Shown: positions 8,756-16,789 of the stretch, one piece after another
How positions within the stretch are numbered: position 1 is the stretch's first letter
Layout of the letters: each line of letters starts with the position of its first letter
Assembly (NCBI RefSeq): GCF_000373365.1
Contig: NZ_KB891208.1
Coordinates: 62,001-126,000 of the forward strand
Length of the DNA stretch: 64,000 nt
Direction of reading: 5' to 3'
Source: Parafrankia discariae
GTDB lineage: Bacteria; Actinomycetota; Actinomycetes; Frankiales; Frankiaceae
The notes under the pieces: model-generated
What the model was told of the DNA's origin: nothing
The model's input: only the letters and a program-made list of their open reading frames with translations
Databases searched by the model: none
Made by a program: the position numbers and the translations under genes

Positions 8756-8789
8756 TCCGTGGGTCCCGGTCGCGACCGGGACCCACGGA
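8756..8789. terminator. 34-bp perfect palindrome, bidirectional terminator
   Basis: Perfect inverted repeat centred between 8772 and 8773, in the gap between the convergent beta-helix and MelC1-like genes. It can end transcription from either side. Confidence 0.75.
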
Positions 8790-8837
8790 CAACTGCGTCT
8801 GGCCGCTGCTCGGCACGGCGGCTCGCTGCAGCGAATC

Positions 8838-9197
8838 TCAGAGAATGAGGAGCGTCCGGTCGCCTTCGACCAGGGCAGCGACCAGTGACCTCACGTCCGC
8901 GAACTCGTGGTGCGGGAAGACGTGAGACAGGTATCGGGTGGGGCTGTCCCGATGAATCTGCACGTGGTTCAACTGCCGCCCGTCGACGGTGACGACGAGA
9001 TCACTGGGGCTCTCGGCGATCTGTACTGCTCGCCCGCCGATCCTGAGATCCTTGATCTGGCCCGATCGGAAGGACCGCAGGGGATCCGCGGTGGCGGCCT
9101 CCACCTCGGTCGGCCGTGTGGCGACGAACCCGGTGGCGGCCAGCACACCCGCGACTCCGGCGCTGCTCAGCACCCGCCGGCGTGACATCTCGGTCAT
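8838..9197 (-). CDS. melC1: Tyrosinase cofactor / copper chaperone (MelC1 family)
   Basis: 119 aa from ATG 9197, preceded by GGGGGAG. A twin-arginine signal (SRRRVLSSAGVAGVLAATG) targets the protein to the Tat pathway. The mature part (DGRQLNHVQIHRDS, YLSHVFPHHEF) matches the MelC1 family, whose members bind apo-tyrosinase, deliver copper and carry the signal-less tyrosinase out through Tat. It lies 10 nt downstream of the tyrosinase gene in one operon. In the classical Streptomyces melC operon the chaperone gene comes first, so the order here is reversed. Confidence 0.9.
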   Translation of the reverse strand: MTEMSRRRVLSSAGVAGVLAATGFVATRPTEVEAATADPLRSFRSGQIKDLRIGGRAVQIAESPSDLVVTVDGRQLNHVQIHRDSPTRYLSHVFPHHEFADVRSLVAALVEGDRTLLIL

Positions 9198-9207
9198 GTC
9201 TCTCCCC

Positions 9208-10110
9208 CTACGCGTAGCTGTAGCCGAGCGTGGTGATGTCGAGCAACGAGGCGGGCGTGACCCCGGACGTGGCAAGACCCAGCAGCGCGTCGTTCAGGTT
9301 GTGGCCCGTCGGCCCGCCGGTGACCGGGAGGTAGTCGGTAGCGTGCCCGGACGCCTGCCATATCGACCAGATCCGGTCGACGTTCGAGTGATGCAGCCAG
9401 AAGATCGGATCGTTCGGGGACGTGCTGACGCCCATGTCGCCGCCGACCCACCGATGCACCCGGCCATGCATCCTGGCCTGGGTGGATGACTCGCCGGCGT
9501 GCCGGAGGAAGCCCTCTATCCGGTTACGGAAACTCGGGCTCGTGCTCTGGGAGTCGATCCAGGGCGAATGATCGTACTGTGACTCGGTGAGGCAGTCGGC
9601 GACGTCCGCCTGAGTCGGCAGGGTTGTCGCGCCGGTGTCCACCGCGAACTTCCGGATGAGTCCAACCCTTGAACGGGGGACGAGCTGATTCGTCGAGCTG
9701 TTCAGGATGATCGCCTGCCAGCTGACGAACGGTCCGTCCTGTACATACCAGCCGTTGCTCTGTAAACCGTTCCCGCCGAAGTAATCTGCCGTCCAGATCA
9801 GAGCCTGCTTCGGGTCGGGGAGCGCGGCGTCGGCCTCCCACGGCCAGTAAGGAATTCCGAAATCGGGCAGGACTGTGGCGAGCGCGGATTCGAACTCGAG
9901 GAGTGACTGGCGGTGCCAGGGCAGGAACGACGGTCCCTTGTGCGCGGCGTTCCGTACGGCCTGTGAGGACGGTGTGAAAGTCATCATCGCGGTGTGGTGC
10001 CGGGTCACGAACTGGTCGTAGACACCTGACTGCTTCAGGGTGTTCAGCGCGTCGGTGAACGCCTGGACCTCGGTCGGACTGAGTGCGTAGATACTTCGAC
10101 GAACAGGCAC
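9208..10110 (-). CDS. melC2: Tyrosinase (type-3 copper monooxygenase)
   Basis: 300 aa. It oxidises monophenols and o-diphenols to o-quinones. CuA ligands are visible as H38/H39 (TRHHTAMM), H57 and H66 (PWHRQ). CuB ligands are H215 and H219 (HGRVHRW) and H241 in FWLHHSNVDRIW, after the SPNDP motif. Length and spacing match Streptomyces MelC2. GTG 10110 is preceded by a purine-rich GAGGGGGGAAGG and gives the family N-terminus; the longer open frame to 10323 has no homologous features. The protein has no signal peptide, as expected if the adjacent MelC1-like protein carries it. Confidence 0.96.
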   Translation of the reverse strand: MPVRRSIYALSPTEVQAFTDALNTLKQSGVYDQFVTRHHTAMMTFTPSSQAVRNAAHKGPSFLPWHRQSLLEFESALATVLPDFGIPYWPWEADAALPDPKQALIWTADYFGGNGLQSNGWYVQDGPFVSWQAIILNSSTNQLVPRSRVGLIRKFAVDTGATTLPTQADVADCLTESQYDHSPWIDSQSTSPSFRNRIEGFLRHAGESSTQARMHGRVHRWVGGDMGVSTSPNDPIFWLHHSNVDRIWSIWQASGHATDYLPVTGGPTGHNLNDALLGLATSGVTPASLLDITTLGYSYA

Positions 10111-10947
10111 GTAACCTTCCCCCCTCGCCGCCGCGCTCACTGGGCGCGGCGGCGCATTCCTGTGAACGACTCGACGCCGTGACCTGCGATGGCCCCTCGG
10201 CACCGGGCCGGTCGATGTCGGATATCCGACGCCGGCCGACTGGTTCCCGGAAGCCGCCGTCGCTGTCCACGCCACCGACCCGGCGGCGGGTGTTCCCGAC
10301 GCCGGCTTCCCCTGTGCCCACACGCATCCCGGCTGCCGCCCGCCTTCTCGATCCCCCGCCGGTCCGTGGCGGCCGGGGACCGGGCAACTCGCTGCCGGTC
10401 GACCGGATGCAGGACCGGCATCGGATTGCTGAATGATGGAGGCGTTGCGACCTTCATGCTTTGAACCCTGTCTGCGTGAGAGTCGTCACCAGTTTAAGCG
10501 CATGCCGGAGGGCGTAGCTACAAATTGGCTTGAATTCTTTCCGGAAACCGTCTAGGCACTCTCCGTGCCGGTGCCGCTACATTATGGTGGGCTGGTGAAT
10601 GGGTGCCGTGGCAGATCTTCCTTCGTGGCAGTCGATTCGGCTCGTCAGGTGTCGGTCCGACTGTCGGAGGCGAGGTCGAGGTGCCACTTTCGGATTCCTG
10701 TCGTCTAGCAAACAAATTCTGACGACAAGCAAGCAATCGGCATCCGATGGCGCGCCCGGGTCATCGGAGCAGGCGCGGCCGCGCCTGCTCCCGCAAGCGT
10801 CCACGTAGCTGCTCCGGAAGATCTCCCGTCGAGGTAGTACCGTTCGACGAGATGGGTCGGGGACATCCCGGAATTCTCGTATCTCGGTGTCCCACCCCGT
10901 TATGCTCGACCCTGCCCGCTATCAGGGCTATAACTAGGGGGAAAGTC
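10111..10947. other. Divergent intergenic region with a palindrome
   Basis: 837 nt between the tyrosinase and the first gene of the exopolysaccharide cluster. Apart from the 26-bp palindrome at 10766-10791 and a less GC-rich stretch around 10440-10560, nothing is recognisable. It should hold promoters for both directions. Confidence 0.6.
10766..10791. promoter_or_regulatory. 26-bp perfect palindrome (operator or hairpin)
   Basis: Perfect inverted repeat, GC-only except one A/T pair, centred between 10778 and 10779 and 157 nt upstream of the cluster's first start codon. It could be an operator, a leader hairpin or a terminator. Confidence 0.5.
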
Positions 10948-12054
10948 ATGAAGGTGGAGGTTTCGTCCGCGTCGGGCGATCTTGTCTCCATCGGTGTGCG
11001 TGGCCTGAGGGGAGCGGAAGAGGCGTACTTCCGTTCCTCGGGCGTAGAGCTTGCCGAGACGGCGAACGCCGGCCTGACCGCCACGCTGACAATCGCCATG
11101 CGGCGCGGCATGACTCTGGAGTGCGCGGGGCCGATCAGCGAGGTGCTGGCCGCCCGGGTGGACGACTACCAGGCGCTGATGTCGCGGTGGTATCCCGCCC
11201 TCGAGCCGGTACAGGTGCTGACCGGGACCGCTCGCTCGGCCCGGCCGGCGGGGGCCGAGACCTTCTGCTTCTTCTCCGGCGGGGTCGACAGCTTCTACAC
11301 GCTCCTGCGCAACATCGACAGGGTGGACGCGGTCGTCTACGTGCATGGATTCGACGTCGCTCTGAAGGACGCCGAGCTGCGACGAGTCGTTTCCGGCAGC
11401 CTGCGCCGGACGGTGGAGAGCCTCGGCAAGGAGCTGATCGAGCTTGAGACCGACCTGCGCGCGCTGTCGGATCCGCACGTCAGCTGGCCCGCCTACGTCT
11501 CGTCCGGGCTCGCCACCGTCGCGCACCTGCTGTCCCGGCGGTTCGGTCGCGCGCTGGTCGCCGGGACTCTCGCCTACCACGAGCTGCAGCCGCTCGCCTC
11601 ACACCCGCTCACCGATCCGTTGCTGTCCAGCGACCAGATCGCGATCGAGCACGACGGATGTGACGCCACCCGCCAGGAGAAGGTCGCCTTCATCGCGAGG
11701 CACCCGGTCGTCCGGCAGAACCTGAGGGTCTGCTGGGAGAACCCGGGCGGCGACTTCAACTGCGGCCGGTGCGAGAAGTGCCTGCGCACGATGCTCGCCC
11801 TGGAGTCCCTCGGCGTGCTCGGCGAGTTCACCTGCTTCCCGTCCGGTCTTGATCCGGATGTCGTGCGGCGGGTTGACCTCCCCGGCCGAGGCCCCCGGCA
11901 CTGGGCGGTCGTGAACCTGCGGGAACTTCGCCGGGCGAACCGTGACCCCGTGCTCGTCAGGGCGCTTGCCGAGGCGATCGCGAGGTCCGACGCACGGCGG
12001 GTGCACCGGCTCGTGCGGCGGCGGGCCCCGCGCGGCCGGGCCGCGACGACCTGA
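10948..12054 (+). CDS. PP-loop ATPase-family protein of unknown substrate
   Basis: 368 aa from ATG 10948 behind AGGGGGAAAG. FCFFSGGVDSFYT (SGGVDS at residues 110-115) is the ATP-pyrophosphatase loop of the QueC/asparagine-synthetase/NAD-synthetase superfamily, which adenylates a carboxyl or carbonyl group before amidation or thiolation. C272, C275 and C278 in CGRCEKC form a likely metal site like that at the C-terminus of QueC. The 100-residue N-terminal region is not recognised. It is the first gene of the cluster, 57 nt before a pyruvyltransferase. No other queuosine gene is nearby, so a role in making an amidated or otherwise nitrogen-modified sugar is inferred, not shown. Confidence 0.8.
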   Translation: MKVEVSSASGDLVSIGVRGLRGAEEAYFRSSGVELAETANAGLTATLTIAMRRGMTLECAGPISEVLAARVDDYQALMSRWYPALEPVQVLTGTARSARPAGAETFCFFSGGVDSFYTLLRNIDRVDAVVYVHGFDVALKDAELRRVVSGSLRRTVESLGKELIELETDLRALSDPHVSWPAYVSSGLATVAHLLSRRFGRALVAGTLAYHELQPLASHPLTDPLLSSDQIAIEHDGCDATRQEKVAFIARHPVVRQNLRVCWENPGGDFNCGRCEKCLRTMLALESLGVLGEFTCFPSGLDPDVVRRVDLPGRGPRHWAVVNLRELRRANRDPVLVRALAEAIARSDARRVHRLVRRRAPRGRAATT

Positions 12055-12111
12055 CGCGGTGCTGTACCGACGGACCATCCGGGGATTACGGGACGCTGGG
12101 GGACGCGAGTA

Positions 12112-13173
12112 ATGACGGAGGCCGCGACAGGGGTCCCGTACGCCTCGACGGCAGCGGTCGCATCCACTGCCCGCCTGATCGAGAGCCTGTCGACGCGGGC
12201 CACGGCCGCCGTCGCCGACCTGCTGCCGCCGGGGACGACCGACGTGGCGCTCCTCGACTTCCCGTACCACCGCAACAGCGGTGACTCGGCCATCTGGCTC
12301 GGCGTACGCCAGATTCTCCGACAGCTGGGAGTAAGAGTCGCCTACGTCGCGGACACCGCGCGCTACCGGCCGGACCGGTTACGGGAGGCACTGCCGGAGG
12401 GGCCTGTCCTGTTACTCGGCGGGGGGAATTTCGGTGACCTCTGGCCGGGGCATCAGGAGCTCCGGGTCCGGGTCCTGCGTGACTTCCCGGACCGTACCGT
12501 GATCCAACTTCCGCAGAGTATTTCCTTCCGTAGTCGGACGGCGCTTTCCGAGGCCCAACGCGTGACCGCGGCCCATCCGAATTTCACTCTCATGGTCCGT
12601 GAACGGCGTAGCCTTTTGTTCGCCACCGAGAACTTCGATGTGCCGCTCGTGTTAGCGCCAGACTCGGCCCTGGCCAACGGCCCACTGAGACCGCCGCGGC
12701 CGGTACGTCCCGACGGCGTGCTGTGCCTTGCCCGCGATGACGTCGAGGGCACCGGAGCCATCGCGGGCGTGGCCGGCCCCGGAATACGTCGGGCCGACTG
12801 GGGAATACGCGGCCTTCCCGCGGCGCGGTGGCAATCGGCAAAAGTGCTGCCGAAACTCGAGCGGCATGCCCTGGGCCGGAGTCCGGATGGGCACCGGGCG
12901 GCCCGCCCCGCGCTGCACGCGGCCTATGAAACAATGGCTACGGTAAGCGTTGAAACAGCGACGAGCCTCCTGTGTACCGCGCGTTATGTGGTGACCGACC
13001 GGTTGCACGCGCACATTCTCTGCCTGCTTCTCGGTATCCCACACTCGGTGTTTGACAACAGTTACGGAAAGGTCAGCGGGACCTTCGAGGCGTGGACCTC
13101 GGGCAGCGACCTCGTGCACTGGGCGACCAGTGCGGACGAGGCCCTGGAGAGATGTCGGGAGTTCGCGCCGTGA
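12112..13173 (+). CDS. Polysaccharide pyruvyl transferase family protein
   Basis: 353 aa. The family transfers enolpyruvate from PEP to hydroxyls of lipid-linked sugars to make a ketal, adding negative charge to exopolysaccharides. Seen: YHRNSGDSAIW near residue 52, GGGNFGDLWPGHQ near 103, and DRLHAHILCLLLGIP in the C-terminal half, all typical of PF04230 (ExoV/EpsO type). ATG 12112 follows GGGGGACGCGAG. Its stop overlaps the next start by 4 nt (GTGA), so the two genes are probably translationally coupled. Confidence 0.9.
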   Translation: MTEAATGVPYASTAAVASTARLIESLSTRATAAVADLLPPGTTDVALLDFPYHRNSGDSAIWLGVRQILRQLGVRVAYVADTARYRPDRLREALPEGPVLLLGGGNFGDLWPGHQELRVRVLRDFPDRTVIQLPQSISFRSRTALSEAQRVTAAHPNFTLMVRERRSLLFATENFDVPLVLAPDSALANGPLRPPRPVRPDGVLCLARDDVEGTGAIAGVAGPGIRRADWGIRGLPAARWQSAKVLPKLERHALGRSPDGHRAARPALHAAYETMATVSVETATSLLCTARYVVTDRLHAHILCLLLGIPHSVFDNSYGKVSGTFEAWTSGSDLVHWATSADEALERCREFAP

Positions 13174-14306
13174 CCGCCCCACCGCGACGCGGCGTCGGTG
13201 CTCGCGCGGACACCGCCGCTCGCGCCGACACCGCCAATACGGGCCGTGAGTCACGGCCGGTCGTGGAGGTGCTCCTGAGCCGGGGCCTCGACCCCTACGA
13301 CTGGGAACGTCGGCACGCCCGAGGCGAGGTCCCGGACGTCTGGCCGTACGGGCTGAACAGGCTTGCCGACCACGGCTTTCGAACCAGCGGTTCGCTGCCG
13401 GCGGTGAGCCACCGGGCGCCGGGCGCGAGGGTCACCCGCGCGCTGGGGGGCTTCGAGTGGCGGGAGGTCGCCGCGCGTCGGATCGACGCGGCGGCGGAGG
13501 CGGTGCTGTGCTGGGACGAACGGGCCGGGGTACCGGCTGCCTCGATGGAGCGGTGGCGGGGCGGCCGGCCGGTCGCCACCGGCGTCATCTGGCTGACCGA
13601 TCCGGTGGGCCGGCCGCGGGGGGCACTGGCGCTGGCACCCCGCGCGCTACGTTCGGCCCAGCTGGTCTGGGTGCTGTCGAGTGCCCAGCTCCCGGTGCTC
13701 CGGGACGCCCTGGGGGTCGCCGAACGCAGACTCGCCCATCTGCCCTTCGGTATCGACGCGGACTTCTTCCGGCCGGCCGAAACCGATTCGGTACCCGGCC
13801 TGGTGGTCAGCGTCGGAAACGACCGGCACCGGGACCACGACACGCTTCTCGCCGCCATCGCGGACGCGGCCGGAAAAGTCGCCGGGCTGCGCCTGGAACT
13901 GGTGACCGGTCGAGAGGTGACGATTCCGGAAACGCTCGGGAAACGACACCCGAGAATGAACCACGCCGATCTTGTTGATCTCTATTCCCGAGCCTCCGCC
14001 GTGGTGGTGGCGCTGCGTCCGAACCTACATGTCAGTGGCATCAGTGTCGTTCTCGAGGCGATGGCATCGGGCCGCCCCGTCGTGGTAACCGAAACCTCGG
14101 GGATGTCCGACTACGTCGATCACGGGCGGACCGGACTGCTCGTTCCGCCGGGTGATTCCAGTGCCCTCGCCGCGGAGCTGGCGGGGCTCCTGCTCGACCC
14201 CGACCGGGCGGCGGAGATCGGGCGGGCCGGCCGCCAGGCGGTCGAGGAGACGTTCAACACCGGTGCGCAGGCGGGTCGGTTGGCTGGCCTGCTGCGAGGG
14301 ATGTGA
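13170..14306 (+). CDS. Glycosyltransferase, GT4-like
   Basis: 378 aa with two Rossmann-like halves. The C-terminal half carries the GT-B donor-site pattern: GISVVLEAMASGRPVV with the conserved Glu, then GLLVPPGDSSALA. VVSVGNDRHRDHDTLL corresponds to the start of the second domain. GTG 13170 is chosen for its GTGA overlap with the upstream stop and GGGAG 9 nt before it; ATG 13152 is an alternative. Probably a cytoplasmic or membrane-peripheral enzyme building the repeat unit. Donor and acceptor unknown. Confidence 0.88.
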   Translation: MTAPPRRGVGARADTAARADTANTGRESRPVVEVLLSRGLDPYDWERRHARGEVPDVWPYGLNRLADHGFRTSGSLPAVSHRAPGARVTRALGGFEWREVAARRIDAAAEAVLCWDERAGVPAASMERWRGGRPVATGVIWLTDPVGRPRGALALAPRALRSAQLVWVLSSAQLPVLRDALGVAERRLAHLPFGIDADFFRPAETDSVPGLVVSVGNDRHRDHDTLLAAIADAAGKVAGLRLELVTGREVTIPETLGKRHPRMNHADLVDLYSRASAVVVALRPNLHVSGISVVLEAMASGRPVVVTETSGMSDYVDHGRTGLLVPPGDSSALAAELAGLLLDPDRAAEIGRAGRQAVEETFNTGAQAGRLAGLLRGM

Positions 14307-14467
14307 TCTGCCGGGCCGGAGGAGAAGACCGGAGGGCGTGTGACGGCGCCGTCCTTACGAGGCACGGGAGGAACACGGACCCGCTGGGCCCGACGACGTG
14401 CCGAAAGGCGATCGGAACATCTGCCGTCGGTGAGCGCCGGCGGCGTGGGAGGGGAGGGAACGCTCAG

Positions 14468-15310
14468 ATGGATATATGGCAGATCATGCGCATCACCATT
14501 CGGCGCTGGTACGTGTTCCTGGTGGTTGTGGCACTGGGGATCGCCGCGGCCCTGGTCACCACTTCGGGAGTGAAGCCGCAGTACTCCGCGGCCATGGACG
14601 CCTTCGTCAACGCCCCGCCGAGCCGGTCGAGTGCGCCGACCGGCAGCGTGGAGAACTCCGGCGGCGTCGGCTTCGCCGGCTCGCTGGAGGAACGCGCCAT
14701 GGACGCCGACGCGTCCCGCGCGCAGATCCACAAGCTGGGCCTTCTCCCCACTTACAAGGTCAGCTGGACCAGAGCCAAGCTGGTCCTGTCGGTCAGCGTG
14801 ACGGGCCCGACGCCCGACCTGGCCCGGCGCACCGTCGAGGAGGTCGTCGCGATGGCGAACCGGCACCTCGTCGCGCACCAGGCCAGCGCCGGCGTAGCTG
14901 ATCCGGGCGCACAGTACTCGATCATGCCGGCGGCCGAGGGGGCCAACCTCTCACCCGCCCAGTACCCGGGTCGTTCCCGCCAGCGGATCGTCATCGGCGT
15001 CGTCGCGCTCGCCGCGGCGGTGGGCCTCGCGGTGGCGCTGGACGGCCTCGTCGCCGCCCGCCGTCGCGCCGCGGCCGGTGGAACCCGCCGGCCCGACAGC
15101 CCGCCGGACGCCGGATCACCACGGAGCCCGCTGGTTCTGGAGCCGGATCCGCTGGCCGCGCCGCTGTACGGCAGGGACGCCTCGGAGCGGGCCATACCGG
15201 GGCACGAGACCGCGGCGGTCAACGAGGACACGGTGACCATTCGGACGGGCGGCCGACTCGGAGCGGGGCCCGTCCCGCCGGACCTCGACCGAAGCGGCCG
15301 CCCGCGGTGA
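14468..15310 (+). CDS. Wzz/capsular chain-length determinant-like membrane protein
   Basis: 280 aa from ATG 14468. Topology is that of polysaccharide co-polymerases: membrane segments at about residues 18-37 (WYVFLVVVALGIAAALVTT) and 172-192 (IVIGVVALAAAVGLAVALDG) flank an extracytoplasmic domain of about 130 residues. This domain is shorter than in enterobacterial Wzz. The C-terminal 85-residue cytoplasmic tail has no kinase motif. Its stop overlaps the start of the polymerase gene by 4 nt, fitting a shared role in chain-length control. Confidence 0.82.
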   Translation: MDIWQIMRITIRRWYVFLVVVALGIAAALVTTSGVKPQYSAAMDAFVNAPPSRSSAPTGSVENSGGVGFAGSLEERAMDADASRAQIHKLGLLPTYKVSWTRAKLVLSVSVTGPTPDLARRTVEEVVAMANRHLVAHQASAGVADPGAQYSIMPAAEGANLSPAQYPGRSRQRIVIGVVALAAAVGLAVALDGLVAARRRAAAGGTRRPDSPPDAGSPRSPLVLEPDPLAAPLYGRDASERAIPGHETAAVNEDTVTIRTGGRLGAGPVPPDLDRSGRPR

Positions 15311-16737
15311 CGATGCCCGGACAGGCGGCGCTGCGGACGGTGGCGGCGCTCCCGATCGCCCGGTGGCGGCCGGACGCGGTGAGCATGCTGACACTCCTCG
15401 GCGTGCTGCTGTTCGTCATCCCGGCGCGCAACACCCTGCAGTCGCTCGGCGCCGCGGGCCGGCCGGTGTTCCTGCTCGGCCTGGTGCTGGCCGGCGCCTG
15501 GCTGTGCACCTGGCTGCATCCCGGCCTGGTCCGCCGTGACCGCCAGCCGGTCCGGAGCCTGTTGCTCATCTATCTGGGCGCGCTGCTCGCCGCCTATGTG
15601 GCCGGTCAGCGCCGCGGGCTCGACGGGGTGGAGTCCCGTGCCTCGGACCGGTCCATCCTGGCCGTTCTGGCGCTCGTCGGCATCGCGCTCGCGGCAGCCG
15701 ACGGAATCCCCTCGCGGGCCCGGCTCGAGGTCCTGATCTCGCGCATCGTGTCCTTCGGGGCCGTGATGGCGCTGTTCGGAATCGTCCAGTACCTGACGCA
15801 CGAGGACTACAGCAGGTACCTGCGGCTTCCCGGGTTCGTGATGTGGTCCCCGGCGCTGGAGTCCGTCTCACGGGGGGGCGGCACCTCCCGGGTCGCCGGC
15901 ACGGCGTCGCACTACATCGAGTTCGGGGTGGTCGTCGCCATGATCGTCCCGCTGGCGCTGTACCGGACTTTTCACGCTGTCACCAGGGGTGCCCGGCAGC
16001 GTGCCGCCGGGGCGCTGGTGCTGACCGCGGCGGCCGCCCCTCTCTCCGTCTCCCGGACGGCGATCATCGGGCTTGGCTGCGTGCTGCTGGTCCAGAGCGT
16101 CGTGTGGAGCTGGCGGCGGCGGTTCAACGTGTTCGTCTGGCTGGTGATCGGGGTCGGCGCGTTCGGTGCCACCGTGCCCGGCGTGCTCGGCACGCTGCGC
16201 AGTCTGTTCCTGAACTACAAGACCGATCCCAGCTATCAGGGACGGATCGCGGACTACGCGGTCGCGCAGGCCTACATCAGCGAGCGGCCGTGGTTCGGGC
16301 GCGGGCCGGGCACCTTCATCCCGGCGAAGTACTTCTTCCTCGACAACCAGTACCTCGGGACCATCCTCACCTCCGGATACGTGGGTCTGGCCGCGCTCGT
16401 CATCGTCATGCTCGGCGGGATCACGATGGCGTTCGGCGTGGCCCGGCGCGCCGCCGACGCGGCGACCCGGGAGCTGGCCCAGGCCCTCGCCGCGATGCTC
16501 GTCGCCGTCGCGGCGGCCTCGTACAGCTTCGACTCACTGTCGTTCCCGGCCTTCGCCGGCCTGTTCTACCTGACGCTGGGTGTCACCGGCGCGTTGTGGC
16601 GACTCGAACAGCGGCCCGTGCCCACACCGGCCGGGCCTGCCGCGAGGGCACCCGTCCAGGGGCGGGGCCCGCGCGGTGACCAGCAAAGCGTGGCGGAGCT
16701 GGTCCCGGCCGCCCGGCAGCCCGCCGGCATCGCGTGA
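15307..16737 (+). CDS. O-antigen polymerase/ligase family (Wzy-like) membrane protein
   Basis: 476 aa with about 11 hydrophobic segments. RPWFGRGPGTF followed by DNQYLGTILTSGYVGLAAL is the pattern of the Wzy_C/O-antigen-ligase family around its large external loop. These proteins polymerise lipid-linked repeat units at the outer face of the membrane. GTG 15307 lies in a GTGA overlap with the chain-length gene. The C-terminal 50 residues are a disordered Pro/Ala tail. Confidence 0.88.
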   Translation: MTMPGQAALRTVAALPIARWRPDAVSMLTLLGVLLFVIPARNTLQSLGAAGRPVFLLGLVLAGAWLCTWLHPGLVRRDRQPVRSLLLIYLGALLAAYVAGQRRGLDGVESRASDRSILAVLALVGIALAAADGIPSRARLEVLISRIVSFGAVMALFGIVQYLTHEDYSRYLRLPGFVMWSPALESVSRGGGTSRVAGTASHYIEFGVVVAMIVPLALYRTFHAVTRGARQRAAGALVLTAAAAPLSVSRTAIIGLGCVLLVQSVVWSWRRRFNVFVWLVIGVGAFGATVPGVLGTLRSLFLNYKTDPSYQGRIADYAVAQAYISERPWFGRGPGTFIPAKYFFLDNQYLGTILTSGYVGLAALVIVMLGGITMAFGVARRAADAATRELAQALAAMLVAVAAASYSFDSLSFPAFAGLFYLTLGVTGALWRLEQRPVPTPAGPAARAPVQGRGPRGDQQSVAELVPAARQPAGIA

Positions 16738-16743
16738 ACCAAC

Positions 16744-16782
16744 GCCGTGAGGGCCGAACCGGGGTACGCCGGCCCTCGCGGC
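16744..16782. terminator. Hairpin terminator between convergent genes
   Basis: Thirteen-nt arms 16744-16756 and 16770-16782, with one G-T wobble, just after the polymerase stop and before the end of the opposing glycosyltransferase gene. Confidence 0.7.
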
Positions 16783-16789
16783 ACCGGCC

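Noticed and set aside
10948-12054. Assignment as queC (7-cyano-7-deazaguanine synthase)
   Set aside because: The PP-loop and Cys motif are shared, but there is a 100-residue N-terminal region not typical of QueC and no other queuosine genes are nearby.
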